Below, piece after piece: positions 7,126 through 16,783 of a DNA stretch of 64,000 nucleotides. The stretch's first letter is position 1, and every line of letters starts with the position of its first letter. The DNA is taken from contig NZ_JAVLAT010000001.1 of NCBI RefSeq assembly GCF_032190615.1, forward strand, positions 186,001 through 250,000, written 5' to 3'. A program made the translations under genes and the position numbers. The notes beneath the pieces were generated by a model. That model did not search any database. It was not told the DNA's origin and saw only the letters and a list, made by a program, of their open reading frames with translations. Source of the stretch: Brucella pseudogrignonensis. GTDB lineage: Bacteria > Pseudomonadota > Alphaproteobacteria > Rhizobiales > Rhizobiaceae.

Positions 7126-9399
7126 TCAGTTCACCTGTCCAACTATCTCGTTTCCGGGATTTCCTTCTTCCGCACCAGCAGAGCCGGTGGAAACCTCAGG
7201 AAAGATCATACGTATCATTGCGCCACGTCCACCGTAGAAATCGGCTGGCGCATCATGCAATTCCAACTGTCCGCCATGGTCTTCGACAATTTTGCGAACG
7301 ATTGCGAGACCAAGGCCAGTACCCTTTTCGCGCGTCGTCATATAGGGCTCCAGGAGCTTTTGACGATCATCGCCCGGCAAGCCTTTGCCGTTATCAATCA
7401 CTTCGACCAGCAGATTTCCGTCCTCTTTGCGAGCGCGAACAAGAATATGTCCTTCACCACGCTCTTCCTTTGGCACCGCATCAATCGCCTCGCTGGCATT
7501 TTTGATGATATTGCCAAAAGCCTGACCGAGCAGACGACTGTCAAAAGATCCAATCAGCTTTTCAGAGCCGTATTCATTGGTGAATTTTATATCCTGTCGG
7601 CTGACTTCAATGAGGAATGAGGCCTCGCGCAGCGCCTCACGCATATCCATCGCCTTCATCTCCGGCTTTGGCATACGTGCAAAAGCTGAGAACTCATCGA
7701 CCATACGACCAATATCACCCACCTGACGAATAATCGTATCGGTACACTGATCGAACACCTCGCGATCTTCAACAATTACCTTGCCATAGCGACGACGAAT
7801 GCGTTCCGCAGAAAGCTGGATTGGTGTCAGCGGGTTCTTGATCTCGTGCGCAATACGGCGCGCAACATCGGCCCACGCCGAAGAACGCTGCGCCTGAACC
7901 AGATCAGTAATATCATCAACGGTCACGACATAGGAGTGATCGTCAGATTCCGAATCTTCGACCGTCACCTGCACATTAAAGGTTCGTGCAACACCATTTC
8001 GCGTCATATTGACTTGTTCACGATGCATCGCACGATCCGTTGTACGCGCAACTTCAAACGCCTGTCCGATTTCAGGCGCAATATTGCTCAAGCTTTTGCC
8101 GATTGCATCATGTGAACTGACACCGAACATATGTTCAGCCGAGCGATTAAGAATCGTTATTGAACCATCCGTCTCAATGCCGATAACTCCCGCATTAACG
8201 CCAGAAAGAACCGCCTCCGAGAAGCGGCGGCGTTCATCAATCTGATCTTTGGCAGACAAAAGCTCGTTGCGTTGGCTATTCAACTCAGCAACCATATTGT
8301 TGAACGTATCCGACAAAGCGCCAACGTCGCCGTCAGATGCGCGTACCGGCACGGAAATATTGAGATTACCGGCAGCAACATCGTCAGCCGCGCCGATCAA
8401 AAGCCGGATTGGGCGAACGAGACGGTCAGCCACTGCTATACCTGTCCATATGGCAGACAGGAGAACAATTAGCGTCAGACCGAAATAGAGCAGCGCAAAA
8501 GCAATCTGTGTTGGTATGCGATTTGCATCCATCTCCTGATAGCGCTGTGTATTGGCCTCCATCAGGCGCATTGATTCCAATATCTGCGGATCAACCTGCC
8601 TTACCGTGTAAAGATAAAGGTTCGGTATCTCGCGCATCTTGATAACAGCACCAACAAAATTACTATTGCCCGGAGGAATAATAACTGGCCTTCCATCAAC
8701 AGCTGTTCTCAAGGCATCTTCGGTTGGAGGAGGAAGTCGCGCTTCAACGCCCGTTTCGCTTTTAACAACCACATCGCCATTTTCACGCACTAGAAATGCG
8801 CCCAACAAACCGCGACCGCCAGCCTGAAGTGTCATGTAGCGAATAAAGCCCCCCCTATCGAGACTGTAAACAGTGCGCTGCGCATCCAGTTCCTGAAGCA
8901 TTGAAAATGAAGTGCTTTGCAGATTTAGCGCTGTCTCTTTAATGTAGGCAGTCGTCAGACTCTGTGAAGAACTCACAATATCGCGTGTATTGGTATCAAA
9001 CCAGCGATCTAGCCCGAGATTGAGTGTGACTGACGCGACGATAGCCACCACAATCGCAGGCACGGCAGCAATCAATGAAAACAGTGCAACAATACGCACA
9101 TGCAGTCGTGATGCCGCTTTTCCGGATCTTCGCGCCGATATAATGCGATAAATCTCGCGGCAAATGAGCAGGATCAGAAAAACAATAAGCGCGACATTGA
9201 TAATGACCAGCGCAAGAGTCACTGCCCGATCAGGCGTGATCGGCGTTATGCCAATCAGAATGCAAAACGACAGTGATGCAGTAATCAGCGCCAGAACAAC
9301 GGTAATAATACCCGGCAAAGCAAGAAGCCTGCGCCCCTCACCGCTGTGCGATGGTCGCCCTACCTTATCCATATCAGTCGTCAGATTCGCTGTATTCAT
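7126..9399 (-). CDS. ntrY: NtrY, membrane sensor histidine kinase
   Basis: Sensor kinase for NtrX. Three hydrophobic segments lie in the first 130 residues, then a periplasmic region of about 170 residues, another membrane span (ALLYFGLTLIVLLSAIWTGI), a HAMP linker, a PAS domain, and the kinase core with H box [13 protein letters not shown] box FGNIIKNASEAID and G box VIDNGKGLP. About 757 residues from the ATG at 9399. ATGs at 9408 and 9441 are also in frame; none has a good ribosome site. I prefer a downstream one because the 9441 start would place a striking inverted repeat (9421-9438) inside the coding region. A 117-base spacer separates it from ntrC, so ntrYX may have its own promoter. 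Confidence 0.93.
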   Translation of the reverse strand: MNTANLTTDMDKVGRPSHSGEGRRLLALPGIITVVLALITASLSFCILIGITPITPDRAVTLALVIINVALIVFLILLICREIYRIISARRSGKAASRLHVRIVALFSLIAAVPAIVVAIVASVTLNLGLDRWFDTNTRDIVSSSQSLTTAYIKETALNLQSTSFSMLQELDAQRTVYSLDRGGFIRYMTLQAGGRGLLGAFLVRENGDVVVKSETGVEARLPPPTEDALRTAVDGRPVIIPPGNSNFVGAVIKMREIPNLYLYTVRQVDPQILESMRLMEANTQRYQEMDANRIPTQIAFALLYFGLTLIVLLSAIWTGIAVADRLVRPIRLLIGAADDVAAGNLNISVPVRASDGDVGALSDTFNNMVAELNSQRNELLSAKDQIDERRRFSEAVLSGVNAGVIGIETDGSITILNRSAEHMFGVSSHDAIGKSLSNIAPEIGQAFEVARTTDRAMHREQVNMTRNGVARTFNVQVTVEDSESDDHSYVVTVDDITDLVQAQRSSAWADVARRIAHEIKNPLTPIQLSAERIRRRYGKVIVEDREVFDQCTDTIIRQVGDIGRMVDEFSAFARMPKPEMKAMDMREALREASFLIEVSRQDIKFTNEYGSEKLIGSFDSRLLGQAFGNIIKNASEAIDAVPKEERGEGHILVRARKEDGNLLVEVIDNGKGLPGDDRQKLLEPYMTTREKGTGLGLAIVRKIVEDHGGQLELHDAPADFYGGRGAMIRMIFPEVSTGSAGAEEGNPGNEIVGQVN

Positions 9400-9420
9400 G
9401 TTAACCATGTTACCCAATAG

Positions 9421-9459
9421 CGTTGCATCTATGCAACGCATTGTGGCGAAAATGCAACG
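9421..9459. promoter_or_regulatory. Candidate operator upstream of ntrY: ATGCAACG in three copies
   Basis: CGTTGCAT-ct-ATGCAACG (9421-9438) is a perfect 8-bp inverted repeat. A third copy, ATGCAACG, begins at 9452, exactly 21 bases after the copy at 9431, which would place both on the same DNA face. It lies just upstream of the preferred ntrY starts in the ntrC-ntrY spacer. The spacing and exact repetition suggest a regulator binding site; which protein binds is unknown. If translation begins at 9441, the inverted repeat would be coding instead. Confidence 0.45.
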
Positions 9460-9516
9460 ATTGTTTACAGCTTAAATAGGGTTTCGCGAAACTGTGAGCG
9501 GCTTTCTACGCATTTT

Positions 9517-10986
9517 CTACTGCTTGGCGCCCCGATAGATATTAACACCGAGCTCTCTAATCTTCTTACGCAGCGTATTCCGGTTAAGGCCCAGAATTTC
9601 TGCAGCCTTGATTTGATTGCCGCGCGTAGCCGTCAAACATGCAAGGATGAGCGGATATTCCAGTTCTGCCAGAACGCGATGATAAAGACCGGGCGGCGGA
9701 AGATCAGAGCCGAACGAGCCGAAATAACGCTGCATATTCTGCTCCACCACCTGCGAAATGGTGATATTCTCCAGATCGCCCGTCACAACCACAGGTGCAT
9801 CAGGCTTCGATAGTTCTGATTTCAGCTCAGCTTCGATGATCTCAGGCGAAATCTCGTCTTGCGGGTAAAGTGCGGAAAGCCTGCGCACAAGGTTTTCGAG
9901 CTCACGCACATTGCCCGGCCACGGATAACGGCGCATCATATCAAAGCCCGTGGCCGTGATGCGTTTTTCAGGCAGCCCCTCTTCCGCTGCGCGCTTGAAG
10001 AAGTGACGAACCAGATCCGGTACGTCTTCACTGCGTTCGCGAAGCGGCGGCAGTCGTAGAGGAACAACATTCAGACGATAATACAGGTCTTCGCGGAACA
10101 GGCCCTGCGCGATGAGCTGGCGCAAATCCTTATTGGTTGCAGCCACAATACGAACATCTGTCTTGATCGGTGTACGACCACCAACGGTCATATATTCGCC
10201 CTGCTGTAACACGCGCAGCAAGCGTGTCTGTGCTTCCATCGGCATATCACCGATTTCATCCAGAAAAAGCGTGCCACCATTGGCCTGCTCAAAACGCCCA
10301 CTTGAACGGTTCTGTGCGCCGGTAAAGGCACCCTTTTCGTGGCCAAACAATTCAGATTCGATGAGGTCACGCGGAATAGCCGCCATATTAATAGCAACAA
10401 AAGGTCCTTTGCGACGGCGCCCATATTCATGCAGCGCGCGCGCGACCAGTTCCTTGCCTGTCCCCGACTCACCTGTAACCATCATGGTCAGATCGGTCTG
10501 CATCATACGGGCTAAAACGCGATAGATTTCCTGCATGGCTGGCGAACGGCCAACGAGCGGCATATTTTCCGCCTGCTCATCCTGCAACACGGCAGCTGGT
10601 TTATGCTTGGGCTCTGAAAGCGCACGCCCAACAATATTGATGAGCTCTGTCAGATCGAACGGCTTTGGCAAATATTCATAAGCACCGGCTTCCGAAGCGC
10701 GGATAGCGGTCATGAATGTATTCTGCGCGCTCATCACCACAATTGGCAGATCAGGACGCATTTTCTTGATGCGTGGCAGCAGATCAAATGCATTCTCGTC
10801 CGGCATATTCACGTCGGTAATCACAAGATCACCATCGCCAGCAGCGATCCAACGCCAAAGAGATGCACCATTGGATGTCACCCGCACATCATAACCTGCA
10901 CGCGACAATGCCTGATTAAGCACCGTGCGAATTGCAGCATCATCATCGGCAACGAGAATCGTACCTGTCGGACGTCCGGCAATCAT
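9517..10986 (-). CDS. ntrC: NtrC, nitrogen regulation response regulator, sigma-54 activator
   Basis: Transcription activator of nitrogen-scavenging genes, phosphorylated by NtrB when nitrogen is short. The 489-residue protein has a receiver domain with phosphoacceptor Asp58, an AAA+ domain with Walker A GESGTGKE (172-179), an intact sigma-54 contact loop GAFTGA (219-224) and Walker [12 protein letters not shown], and a C-terminal Fis-type helix-turn-helix ([20 protein letters not shown]). All hallmarks of a functional enhancer-binding protein are present. The ATG at 10986 overlaps the ntrB stop by four bases (ATGA), so translation is coupled. Together with ntrB and dusB it forms the classical nifR3-ntrB-ntrC operon of rhizobia. 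Confidence 0.98.
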   Translation of the reverse strand: MIAGRPTGTILVADDDAAIRTVLNQALSRAGYDVRVTSNGASLWRWIAAGDGDLVITDVNMPDENAFDLLPRIKKMRPDLPIVVMSAQNTFMTAIRASEAGAYEYLPKPFDLTELINIVGRALSEPKHKPAAVLQDEQAENMPLVGRSPAMQEIYRVLARMMQTDLTMMVTGESGTGKELVARALHEYGRRRKGPFVAINMAAIPRDLIESELFGHEKGAFTGAQNRSSGRFEQANGGTLFLDEIGDMPMEAQTRLLRVLQQGEYMTVGGRTPIKTDVRIVAATNKDLRQLIAQGLFREDLYYRLNVVPLRLPPLRERSEDVPDLVRHFFKRAAEEGLPEKRITATGFDMMRRYPWPGNVRELENLVRRLSALYPQDEISPEIIEAELKSELSKPDAPVVVTGDLENITISQVVEQNMQRYFGSFGSDLPPPGLYHRVLAELEYPLILACLTATRGNQIKAAEILGLNRNTLRKKIRELGVNIYRGAKQ

Positions 10987-12113
10987 GCGTTATCTCCTGT
11001 CTTTGCAGACATATTTTCAGCTGAACTCTTCCACTGCGGCATCAAAATGCGGAATGTGGTGCGCGATGGGTGGCTGTCGCACTCGATTACGCCGCCATGA
11101 TCACCAATAATCTTGGCAACCAGCGCCAGTCCGAGACCAGACCCATTGGTTTTCGTCGTGACAAACGGATCGAACAAATGCGGCAGCATATCCTCCGGAA
11201 CGCCAGGACCATTATCATGCACGCAGAATTCAAGCGGAAGAGCGACGCGGTCGCTTGCACCTGGAACCTGTAGGCGGATACCCGGACGATAAGCGGTTGA
11301 GAGCGTTATCTCAGCACCTTCACGGTCGCCGATGGCTTCGGCGGCATTCTTCACCAGATTAAGGAAGACCTGAACAAGCTGATCGCGATTGGCATAAACC
11401 GGCGGCAATGATGGATCGTATTCCTCGACAAAGCGAATATTCCGCGCAAAACCGTTGCGCGCCAATGTCTTCACATGATCAAGTACCGAATAAATATTGA
11501 CTGCTGTGCGCTCTATCGGGCGCTCATCGGAAAACACTTCCATGCGATCAACGAGCTTTACGATGCGGTCGGTTTCATCGGTAATCAACCGTGCCAATGC
11601 GCGGTCTTCATCGCCAACCACCTGTTCAAGCAATTGGGCAGCACCGCGAATACCGGAAAGCGGATTCTTGATTTCATGCGCAAGCATTGAGGCAAGTCCC
11701 GTCACCGAACGCGCAGCGCCACGATGGGTCATCTGGCGGTCGATCTTCTCCGCCATGGTCTTTTCTTTAAACAGAATAACCACGGCGCCCGGCGTTTCAA
11801 TTACAGGTGCTACATAGAGATCGACAATGCGCTCAGCACCAAGTTTCGGTGATGAAATATCAACGCGATATTCATTAACCGGCACCTGAGCCGTGCGAAC
11901 CTGATCGACCAAAGCCAGCAATGGACTGCCAAAAGGCAGAAACGATTCAAGACGATTACGCGCCAGAATAGACGAGCCAGAGCGAAAAAACTGCTCGGCG
12001 TCCATATTCGCATAAACGATGTGATTATCGGCACTCACCATAATCACAGGCTGATTGATCGCATCCAGTATGATTGCTGGAATGCCGTTCGCTTCACCTC
12101 TAACGCCCATCAT
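10983..12113 (-). CDS. ntrB: NtrB, nitrogen sensor histidine kinase/phosphatase
   Basis: Cytosolic kinase that phosphorylates NtrC or, when bound by the PII signal protein, dephosphorylates it. The 376-residue product has an N-terminal PAS sensor domain, the phosphoacceptor His146 in [20 protein letters not shown], an N box ([12 protein letters not shown]) and glycine-rich ATP motifs VHDNGPGVP and [13 protein letters not shown]. No membrane segment is seen, as expected. The ATG at 12113 overlaps the dusB stop (ATGA), with GAAAGG upstream; a second ATG follows at once. It lies between dusB and ntrC with overlapping ends on both sides, which points to a tightly coupled operon driven from upstream of dusB. 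Confidence 0.97.
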   Translation of the reverse strand: MMGVRGEANGIPAIILDAINQPVIMVSADNHIVYANMDAEQFFRSGSSILARNRLESFLPFGSPLLALVDQVRTAQVPVNEYRVDISSPKLGAERIVDLYVAPVIETPGAVVILFKEKTMAEKIDRQMTHRGAARSVTGLASMLAHEIKNPLSGIRGAAQLLEQVVGDEDRALARLITDETDRIVKLVDRMEVFSDERPIERTAVNIYSVLDHVKTLARNGFARNIRFVEEYDPSLPPVYANRDQLVQVFLNLVKNAAEAIGDREGAEITLSTAYRPGIRLQVPGASDRVALPLEFCVHDNGPGVPEDMLPHLFDPFVTTKTNGSGLGLALVAKIIGDHGGVIECDSHPSRTTFRILMPQWKSSAENMSAKTGDNA

Positions 12114-13141
12114 GCGACCTTTCTGTCAGCGTCATGCAGAAAAACGCGGGTCAGCGCCGCGATAACCGCTTCGGGATCAGTGAGCGTCATGATTTCAGCC
12201 TTATCTGCCTGCGAGAATGCTTCACGCGCATGACGATCCAGATACCAGCCTAGATGCTTTCTCGAGTGGCGGATACCTGTCTTGTTGCCATAGTGCTCGA
12301 GCATATCTTCGTAATGTGTTATAATATAAGAAAGAATTCCATTAGCGGAACGCGGTGCGAAATCACTGCCTGCGATCAGCCCTGCAAGCCACGGCTGACC
12401 ATAGGAAGCACGACCAACCATCACGGCATCAGCACCAGAGCGACGCAACAATTCTTCTGCATCGTCGCGTGATAACACATCGCCATTGGCAACCAATGGA
12501 ATTTTCACAACATCACGCACCGCATGAATGGCGTCCCAGTCGGCTGTGCCTTCATAAAACTGGCAGCGTGTGCGTCCATGAACTGTCACCATAGCAATGC
12601 CTGCATCTTCGGCGCGTTTAGCAAGCTCCGGCGCGTTAATGCTGTTTTCATCCCAGCCAAGACGCATTTTCAGCGTAACGGGCACTTTCACGGCATTAAC
12701 GGTTGCTTCAACCAACGTCATGGCATGATCAAGATCCCGCATCAGCGCGGAACCCGAATAGCCGCCCGTCACTTTCTTGGCAGGGCAGCCCATATTGATA
12801 TCGATAATATCCGCGCCTTCACCCTCGGCGATGATGGCTGCTTCACCCATCCAGTGCGCTTCGCGGCCTGCAAGCTGCACAACATGCGTGCCAAGCCCTT
12901 CGCCGGATAAGCGCAACATGCTTTCCTTATGGCGATTACAAAGCTCGGCACTTGCCACCATTTCAGAAACAACCATGCCCGCACCGGCCGCGGCGGCGCG
13001 CCTGCGAAACGGAAGGTCGGAAACACCCGACATAGGAGCAAGAAAGACGCGGTTTGGAACGACCACGTTGCGTATGTTTAAAGGCTGCTCAAGATTGGTG
13101 ACCAAAAGATGCTCATTTGATGTGCATGATGCAATTAGCAC
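12110..13141 (-). CDS. dusB: DusB, tRNA-dihydrouridine synthase (NifR3 family)
   Basis: Flavin enzyme that reduces uridines in the tRNA D loop to dihydrouridine. Seen in the sequence: [15 protein letters not shown] at the N terminus (FMN phosphate/substrate loop), the active-site motif [20 protein letters not shown] with the catalytic Cys, [24 protein letters not shown] and [14 protein letters not shown]. Length is normal for the family. The start is uncertain: the reading frame has no ATG before LEQPLNI; GTG at 13141 and TTG at 13105 are both possible. The gene heads the ntrBC operon, hence the old name nifR3. Its upstream region faces ispDF, so the 111-base gap must hold two divergent promoters. 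Confidence 0.96.
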   Translation of the reverse strand: MLIASCTSNEHLLVTNLEQPLNIRNVVVPNRVFLAPMSGVSDLPFRRRAAAAGAGMVVSEMVASAELCNRHKESMLRLSGEGLGTHVVQLAGREAHWMGEAAIIAEGEGADIIDINMGCPAKKVTGGYSGSALMRDLDHAMTLVEATVNAVKVPVTLKMRLGWDENSINAPELAKRAEDAGIAMVTVHGRTRCQFYEGTADWDAIHAVRDVVKIPLVANGDVLSRDDAEELLRRSGADAVMVGRASYGQPWLAGLIAGSDFAPRSANGILSYIITHYEDMLEHYGNKTGIRHSRKHLGWYLDRHAREAFSQADKAEIMTLTDPEAVIAALTRVFLHDADRKVA

Positions 13142-13252
13142 ACACTTTAATCATTCAATGCTGTGAAAGCAAGGAAAAGCACCTAGCTGCGATGATAAAT
13201 CGATTGCCGTCTGGCAATTATTTGCGCAAGGCATTATTCCGCATGTAACTAG
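13142..13252. promoter_or_regulatory. Divergent promoter region between dusB-ntrBC and ispDF
   Basis: The 111-base gap separates two divergent transcription units and should contain promoters for both dusB-ntrBC (leftward) and ispDF (rightward). It is AT-rich in part (around 13140-13165 and 13190-13205). I see no confident -35/-10 pair or NtrC site. Confidence 0.45.
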
Positions 13253-14476
13253 ATGAATCTTTTGGCGAAGGCGACCAACATTTTCCGGGCAGCAGCAGTC
13301 ATCGTAGCCGCAGGACGTGGCGAACGTGCAGGACAAAGCATCGAAGGTCCGAAGCAATATCGGCGAATCGGCGGCGAAGCCGTGCTTTCACGCACGCTGA
13401 GGGCCTTTGCGCAGTGTCCTGAAGTTGTCGAGATCATCGTGGTCATCCATGCCGATGATACAGTGCTTTATGAGAAAGCCATCATGGAACGCTACGACAA
13501 TGTGCGCGTCGTCACCGGCGGTCCGACACGGCAAGAGTCCACACGGCTTGGATTGCTGGCGCTCAACGAAAACGCTCCTGACTATGTGCTTATCCATGAT
13601 GGAGTGCGTCCATTCATTGAGCAGGATTTGCTAGCGCGTATATTCGACAATCTGACACCGCAGGAAGGCGTACTGCCTGCGCTTGCTGTGTCCGACACGC
13701 TGAAACAATCAGCCAGTGACGGTACAGTCAAAATGACGGTTCCGCGCGCTGGTCTTTTTGCAGCGCAAACACCGCAGGCTTTTCCTTTCGCACAAATCCT
13801 CGATGCGCACGAAAAGGCATATCTCAGCGGACGTTCGGATTTCACCGATGATGCGTCGATTGCAGAAGCCTATGGACTTGCAGTGCAAATCATCGAAGGT
13901 TCAGCAGATAACACCAAACTGACATGGGCCAAAGATATCGAAATGGCCGACAAACGCTTGAGGCATGGCATGACTTCTTTTCCAGATATTCGGACTGGCA
14001 ATGGCTATGACGTTCACAGTTTCGAGCCGGGTGATCACGTCACGCTTTGCGGCGTCGCCATTCCGCATAATAAGAAGCTTAACGGTCATTCAGATGCTGA
14101 CGTGGCCCTCCACGCACTGACCGATGCTTTGCTTGCCACGCGCGGCGCAGGCGATATTGGCACGCATTTCCCGCCATCCGATCCGCAGTGGAAGGGTGCA
14201 GCATCACATATCTTCGTTGAACATGCGGTCAAGATAGTGCGCGAAGCCGGTGGCCGCATCGCCAACGTGGACGTAACTATCATAGCTGAAGAGCCAAAGA
14301 TTGGTCCGCACCGCCCTGTAATGACGGAAACCATGGCCAATATGCTTGGCATTTCGCAAAACCGCGTTTCCGTCAAAGCCACCACCAATGAAAAGATGGG
14401 GTTTGTTGGCCGTGGCGAAGGTATTGCTGCTATTGTAACGGCAACCGTGATCTATCCCGGCGAGGTTCCTGAATGA
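13253..14476 (+). CDS. ispDF: IspDF, bifunctional MEP cytidylyltransferase / MECP synthase
   Basis: Catalyses two steps of the MEP isoprenoid pathway: transfer of CMP to 2-C-methyl-D-erythritol 4-phosphate (IspD) and, after the separate IspE kinase step, cyclisation to the 2,4-cyclodiphosphate (IspF). The 407-residue fusion has an IspD half at about 10-235 beginning [15 protein letters not shown] and containing [11 protein letters not shown], and an IspF half from about 245 with the zinc-site motifs GYDVHSF and [17 protein letters not shown], then [11 protein letters not shown]. Fusion of the two is common in alphaproteobacteria and fits the IspD-IspE-IspF complex. The ATG at 13253 follows a spacer shared with dusB. 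The stop overlaps the next gene by four bases, so the two are probably co-translated. Confidence 0.98.
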   Translation: MNLLAKATNIFRAAAVIVAAGRGERAGQSIEGPKQYRRIGGEAVLSRTLRAFAQCPEVVEIIVVIHADDTVLYEKAIMERYDNVRVVTGGPTRQESTRLGLLALNENAPDYVLIHDGVRPFIEQDLLARIFDNLTPQEGVLPALAVSDTLKQSASDGTVKMTVPRAGLFAAQTPQAFPFAQILDAHEKAYLSGRSDFTDDASIAEAYGLAVQIIEGSADNTKLTWAKDIEMADKRLRHGMTSFPDIRTGNGYDVHSFEPGDHVTLCGVAIPHNKKLNGHSDADVALHALTDALLATRGAGDIGTHFPPSDPQWKGAASHIFVEHAVKIVREAGGRIANVDVTIIAEEPKIGPHRPVMTETMANMLGISQNRVSVKATTNEKMGFVGRGEGIAAIVTATVIYPGEVPE

Positions 14477-14964
14477 CACTCATTGCCGAAGCTCAAGCCA
14501 TCAACGTCCTGAATGCATGTCGCAAACACAGCATCATGATTGTGACGGCAGAATCCTGCACAGGTGGGCTGATCGCGGCAGCACTCACAGATATTGCCGG
14601 TTCTTCCGATGTAGTGGACCGAGGCTTTGTCACCTATTCCAATGAAGCCAAAAATGAGATGATCCGTGTTCCGATGGAATTGATAAACCAAGTGGGTGCG
14701 GTTTCAAAAGAAGTGGCGATAGCCATGGCAGAAGGTGCACTTGCCAACTCACGTGCAGGCATCAGCATTGCCGTGACAGGTATTGCGGGACCCGGTGGCG
14801 GATCAGTAGAAAAGCCGGTCGGCCTTGTGCACATCGCCAGTGCGCGCAAAGGTTTTGCCACGAAGCACAAAGAATGCCGCTTTGGTGAAAAGTCACGCGA
14901 AGACATTCGTCAAGAAACAGTGATTTCTGCGCTGGCTCTGGTACTCGAGGCGCTTAATTCTTAA
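14473..14964 (+). CDS. PncC/CinA C-terminal family nicotinamide-nucleotide amidohydrolase
   Basis: Stand-alone CinA C-terminal domain protein of 163 residues. Characterised members (PncC) hydrolyse nicotinamide mononucleotide to nicotinic acid mononucleotide in NAD salvage. Family motifs are present: [18 protein letters not shown] at the N terminus with the Ser/Cys-rich active-site loop, [10 protein letters not shown], and [20 protein letters not shown] in the core. The N-terminal molybdopterin-like domain of full CinA is absent. The ATG overlaps the ispDF stop (ATGA at 14473-14476). Its end meets the convergent RatA-type gene with a four-base overlap of stop codons. Activity is inferred from the family; the link with ispDF is positional, not metabolic. 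Confidence 0.93.
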   Translation: MTLIAEAQAINVLNACRKHSIMIVTAESCTGGLIAAALTDIAGSSDVVDRGFVTYSNEAKNEMIRVPMELINQVGAVSKEVAIAMAEGALANSRAGISIAVTGIAGPGGGSVEKPVGLVHIASARKGFATKHKECRFGEKSREDIRQETVISALALVLEALNS

Positions 14965-15410
14965 CCGTATATCTGATCGGCGCGTTTCTCAAAGGCTTCC
15001 GAGAATTTGCGAAAAGCCAGATCGAACATCGATCCCATTAGCAGGCCAAGCGTGCGGCTTTTGAATTCATAATCGATAAAGAACTCAACATCGCATTCCG
15101 AACCATCCCCAACCGGCTTGAAAGTCCAGCGATTGTCGAGATAGCGGAACGGGCCATCGACATATTTCACGTCGATGACATTTTCTTCCGGCTTCAAAAG
15201 CACCTGGCTCGTAAATGTCTCGCGGATCAGCTTATAGCCAACTGTCATATCCGCGATTAGCAATGTCTTTCCGTCCCGTTCCTTGGCAGAACGAATGGAG
15301 AGTGCTTCGCACATTGGCAAAAATTGCGGATATTTTTCCACGTCCGACACCAGGGCAAACATCTGGTCTGCCCTGTGATGAACGCGTCTGACATTCGTAA
15401 ACTGGGGCAT
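14961..15410 (-). CDS. RatA/COQ10-type START-domain protein (polyketide cyclase family)
   Basis: 149-residue single-domain protein of the SRPBCC/START fold. Features include VRRVHHRADQMFALVSDVEKYPQFLPMCEA at the N terminus (helix-grip opening with the conserved YPxFLP), the strand VGYKLIRETFTSQV and a C-terminal amphipathic helix. Relatives are eukaryotic COQ10, which binds ubiquinone and supports respiration, and E. coli RatA, annotated as a ribosome-association toxin. The two functions cannot be told apart from sequence; a quinone-binding role is the more likely for an alphaproteobacterium. It starts six bases after the lipA stop, so the two form an operon, a neighbourhood kept widely in this class. 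Confidence 0.92.
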   Translation of the reverse strand: MPQFTNVRRVHHRADQMFALVSDVEKYPQFLPMCEALSIRSAKERDGKTLLIADMTVGYKLIRETFTSQVLLKPEENVIDVKYVDGPFRYLDNRWTFKPVGDGSECDVEFFIDYEFKSRTLGLLMGSMFDLAFRKFSEAFEKRADQIYG

Positions 15411-15416
15411 ACGAAT

Positions 15417-16379
15417 TTAAGCCTGCGCTGCAATCTGCGCTTCGCGAGCGGCCTTGAGCTTTGCGAAATCGTCACCGGCATGGTGCGATGAACGCGTCAG
15501 CGGGCTGGACGCAACGAGCGCAAAGCCTTTGGTCCGACCAATCGTCTCGAAAGACTTAAATTCGTCTGGGGTAACGAAACGGATGACCGGATGGTGCTTA
15601 CGGGTTGGCTGGAGGTACTGGCCGATGGTCATGAAATCCACATCCGCAGAACGAAGATCGTCCATCAACTGCAAGATTTCATTCCGCTCTTCACCAAGGC
15701 CAACCATGATGCCGGATTTTGTGAAAATTGTCGGATCGAGTTCCTTCACGCGCTGCAGTAAGCGGATCGAATGGAAATAGCGCGCGCCCGGACGAACCTT
15801 GAGGTACTTGGACGGAACTGTTTCCAGATTGTGATTGAACACATCAGGACGTGCCTTAACAACGATCTCAAGCGCGCCTTCCTTGCGAAGAAAATCTGGC
15901 GTGAGAATTTCAATCGTTGTCTTTGGTGTTGCAGCACGGATTGCACGAATAACGTCGGCAAAATGCTGCGCGCCGCCATCGGCCAAATCATCGCGGTCAA
16001 CGGATGTAATAACGACGTGGGTCAGGCCCATCTGCTTGATTGCGCGTGCAACACTTTCCGGTTCATTCGGATCCAGAGCTTTCGGAATACCGGTCGAAAC
16101 ATTACAGAACGCACAGGCACGGGTGCAGATTTCACCCATGATCATGAATGTCGCGTGCTTCTTTTCCCAGCACTCGCCAATGTTCGGGCAGCCAGCTTCT
16201 TCGCAAACGGTAACGAGCTTGTTCGAGCGGACGATCTCACGCGTTTCATTATAGCCACGCGAAACGGGAGCCTTGACGCGGATCCAATCCGGCTTTTTCA
16301 GGATTTCATTGTCCGGACGATGTGCCTTCTCCGGATGACGAAGACGTCTCTGGTTCACCGTGTCGAGAACTGTAACCAT
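15417..16379 (-). CDS. lipA: LipA, lipoyl synthase
   Basis: Radical-SAM enzyme that inserts two sulfur atoms into octanoyl groups on lipoyl domains, activating the pyruvate dehydrogenase subunits encoded a few kilobases upstream. Both iron-sulfur cluster motifs are present: the auxiliary cluster motif [12 protein letters not shown] (CX4CX5C) and the radical SAM motif CTRACAFC (CX3CX2C). The C-terminal RSSHHAGD carries the serine that ligates the auxiliary cluster. At 320 residues it has the usual length. It starts at ATG 16379. A sequence upstream (16412-16428) loosely resembles the Irr iron-control box, which would make sense for a two-cluster enzyme but is weak. The RatA-type gene follows in the same operon. 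Confidence 0.98.
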   Translation of the reverse strand: MVTVLDTVNQRRLRHPEKAHRPDNEILKKPDWIRVKAPVSRGYNETREIVRSNKLVTVCEEAGCPNIGECWEKKHATFMIMGEICTRACAFCNVSTGIPKALDPNEPESVARAIKQMGLTHVVITSVDRDDLADGGAQHFADVIRAIRAATPKTTIEILTPDFLRKEGALEIVVKARPDVFNHNLETVPSKYLKVRPGARYFHSIRLLQRVKELDPTIFTKSGIMVGLGEERNEILQLMDDLRSADVDFMTIGQYLQPTRKHHPVIRFVTPDEFKSFETIGRTKGFALVASSPLTRSSHHAGDDFAKLKAAREAQIAAQA

Positions 16380-16504
16380 GCTGTTTCCTGCCTATCCGAA
16401 GTTTTCACGAACTTGAAACACTTCTAAATTGGGTCCGGTTCGTAGTCTTTGGCCTGTACTCTGTCAACTTGGCACGCCCAAAGACAACGTCAATATGCTG
16501 CGGC

Positions 16505-16720
16505 TTACCGTCTCGCCGCTATTCCTAATGCCCTGAAAACCAGTGCCCAGATAAGGCCAAACAATAGCCCGCCAAATCCAAGGGCAAAAACCAATGTCCA
16601 GACGCCATACCAACCAGCAATCGCCATTCCATTGATCGATATGGTGTTTCCGCCGATCAGGCTCAAGCTTCCGGCCATAAAGCCGAGCGCAAGACCGCTA
16701 ACGGTACACCATTTAATCAT
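16505..16720 (-). CDS. Small two-span membrane protein, function unknown
   Basis: A 71-residue hydrophobic protein that I do not recognise. It has two predicted membrane spans (about residues 5-25 and 38-65) joined by a short loop NTISINGMAIAGWYG, and ends in basic residues ALGIAARR, which would lie in the cytoplasm. Glycine spacing (GFMAGSLSLIGG, ALGFGGLLFGLIW) suggests tight helix packing. It starts at ATG 16720 and lies 63 bases after lpdA on the same strand, before lipA. Position between two genes of lipoate-dependent metabolism is suggestive but not informative. The reading frame reads like a real gene: hydrophobic blocks with charged ends and coding-like codon use. Confidence 0.65.
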   Translation of the reverse strand: MIKWCTVSGLALGFMAGSLSLIGGNTISINGMAIAGWYGVWTLVFALGFGGLLFGLIWALVFRALGIAARR

Positions 16721-16783
16721 GGGCCATGCGGCGCGCCGCCATGGCCCTCCATTATCGATCAGCGGAATGTGACTACCTCTTTG

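Noticed and set aside
6573..7620. Plus-strand open frames opposite ntrX and the end of ntrY
   Set aside because: Both ntrX and ntrY have complete family motifs on the minus strand; the antisense frames have none.
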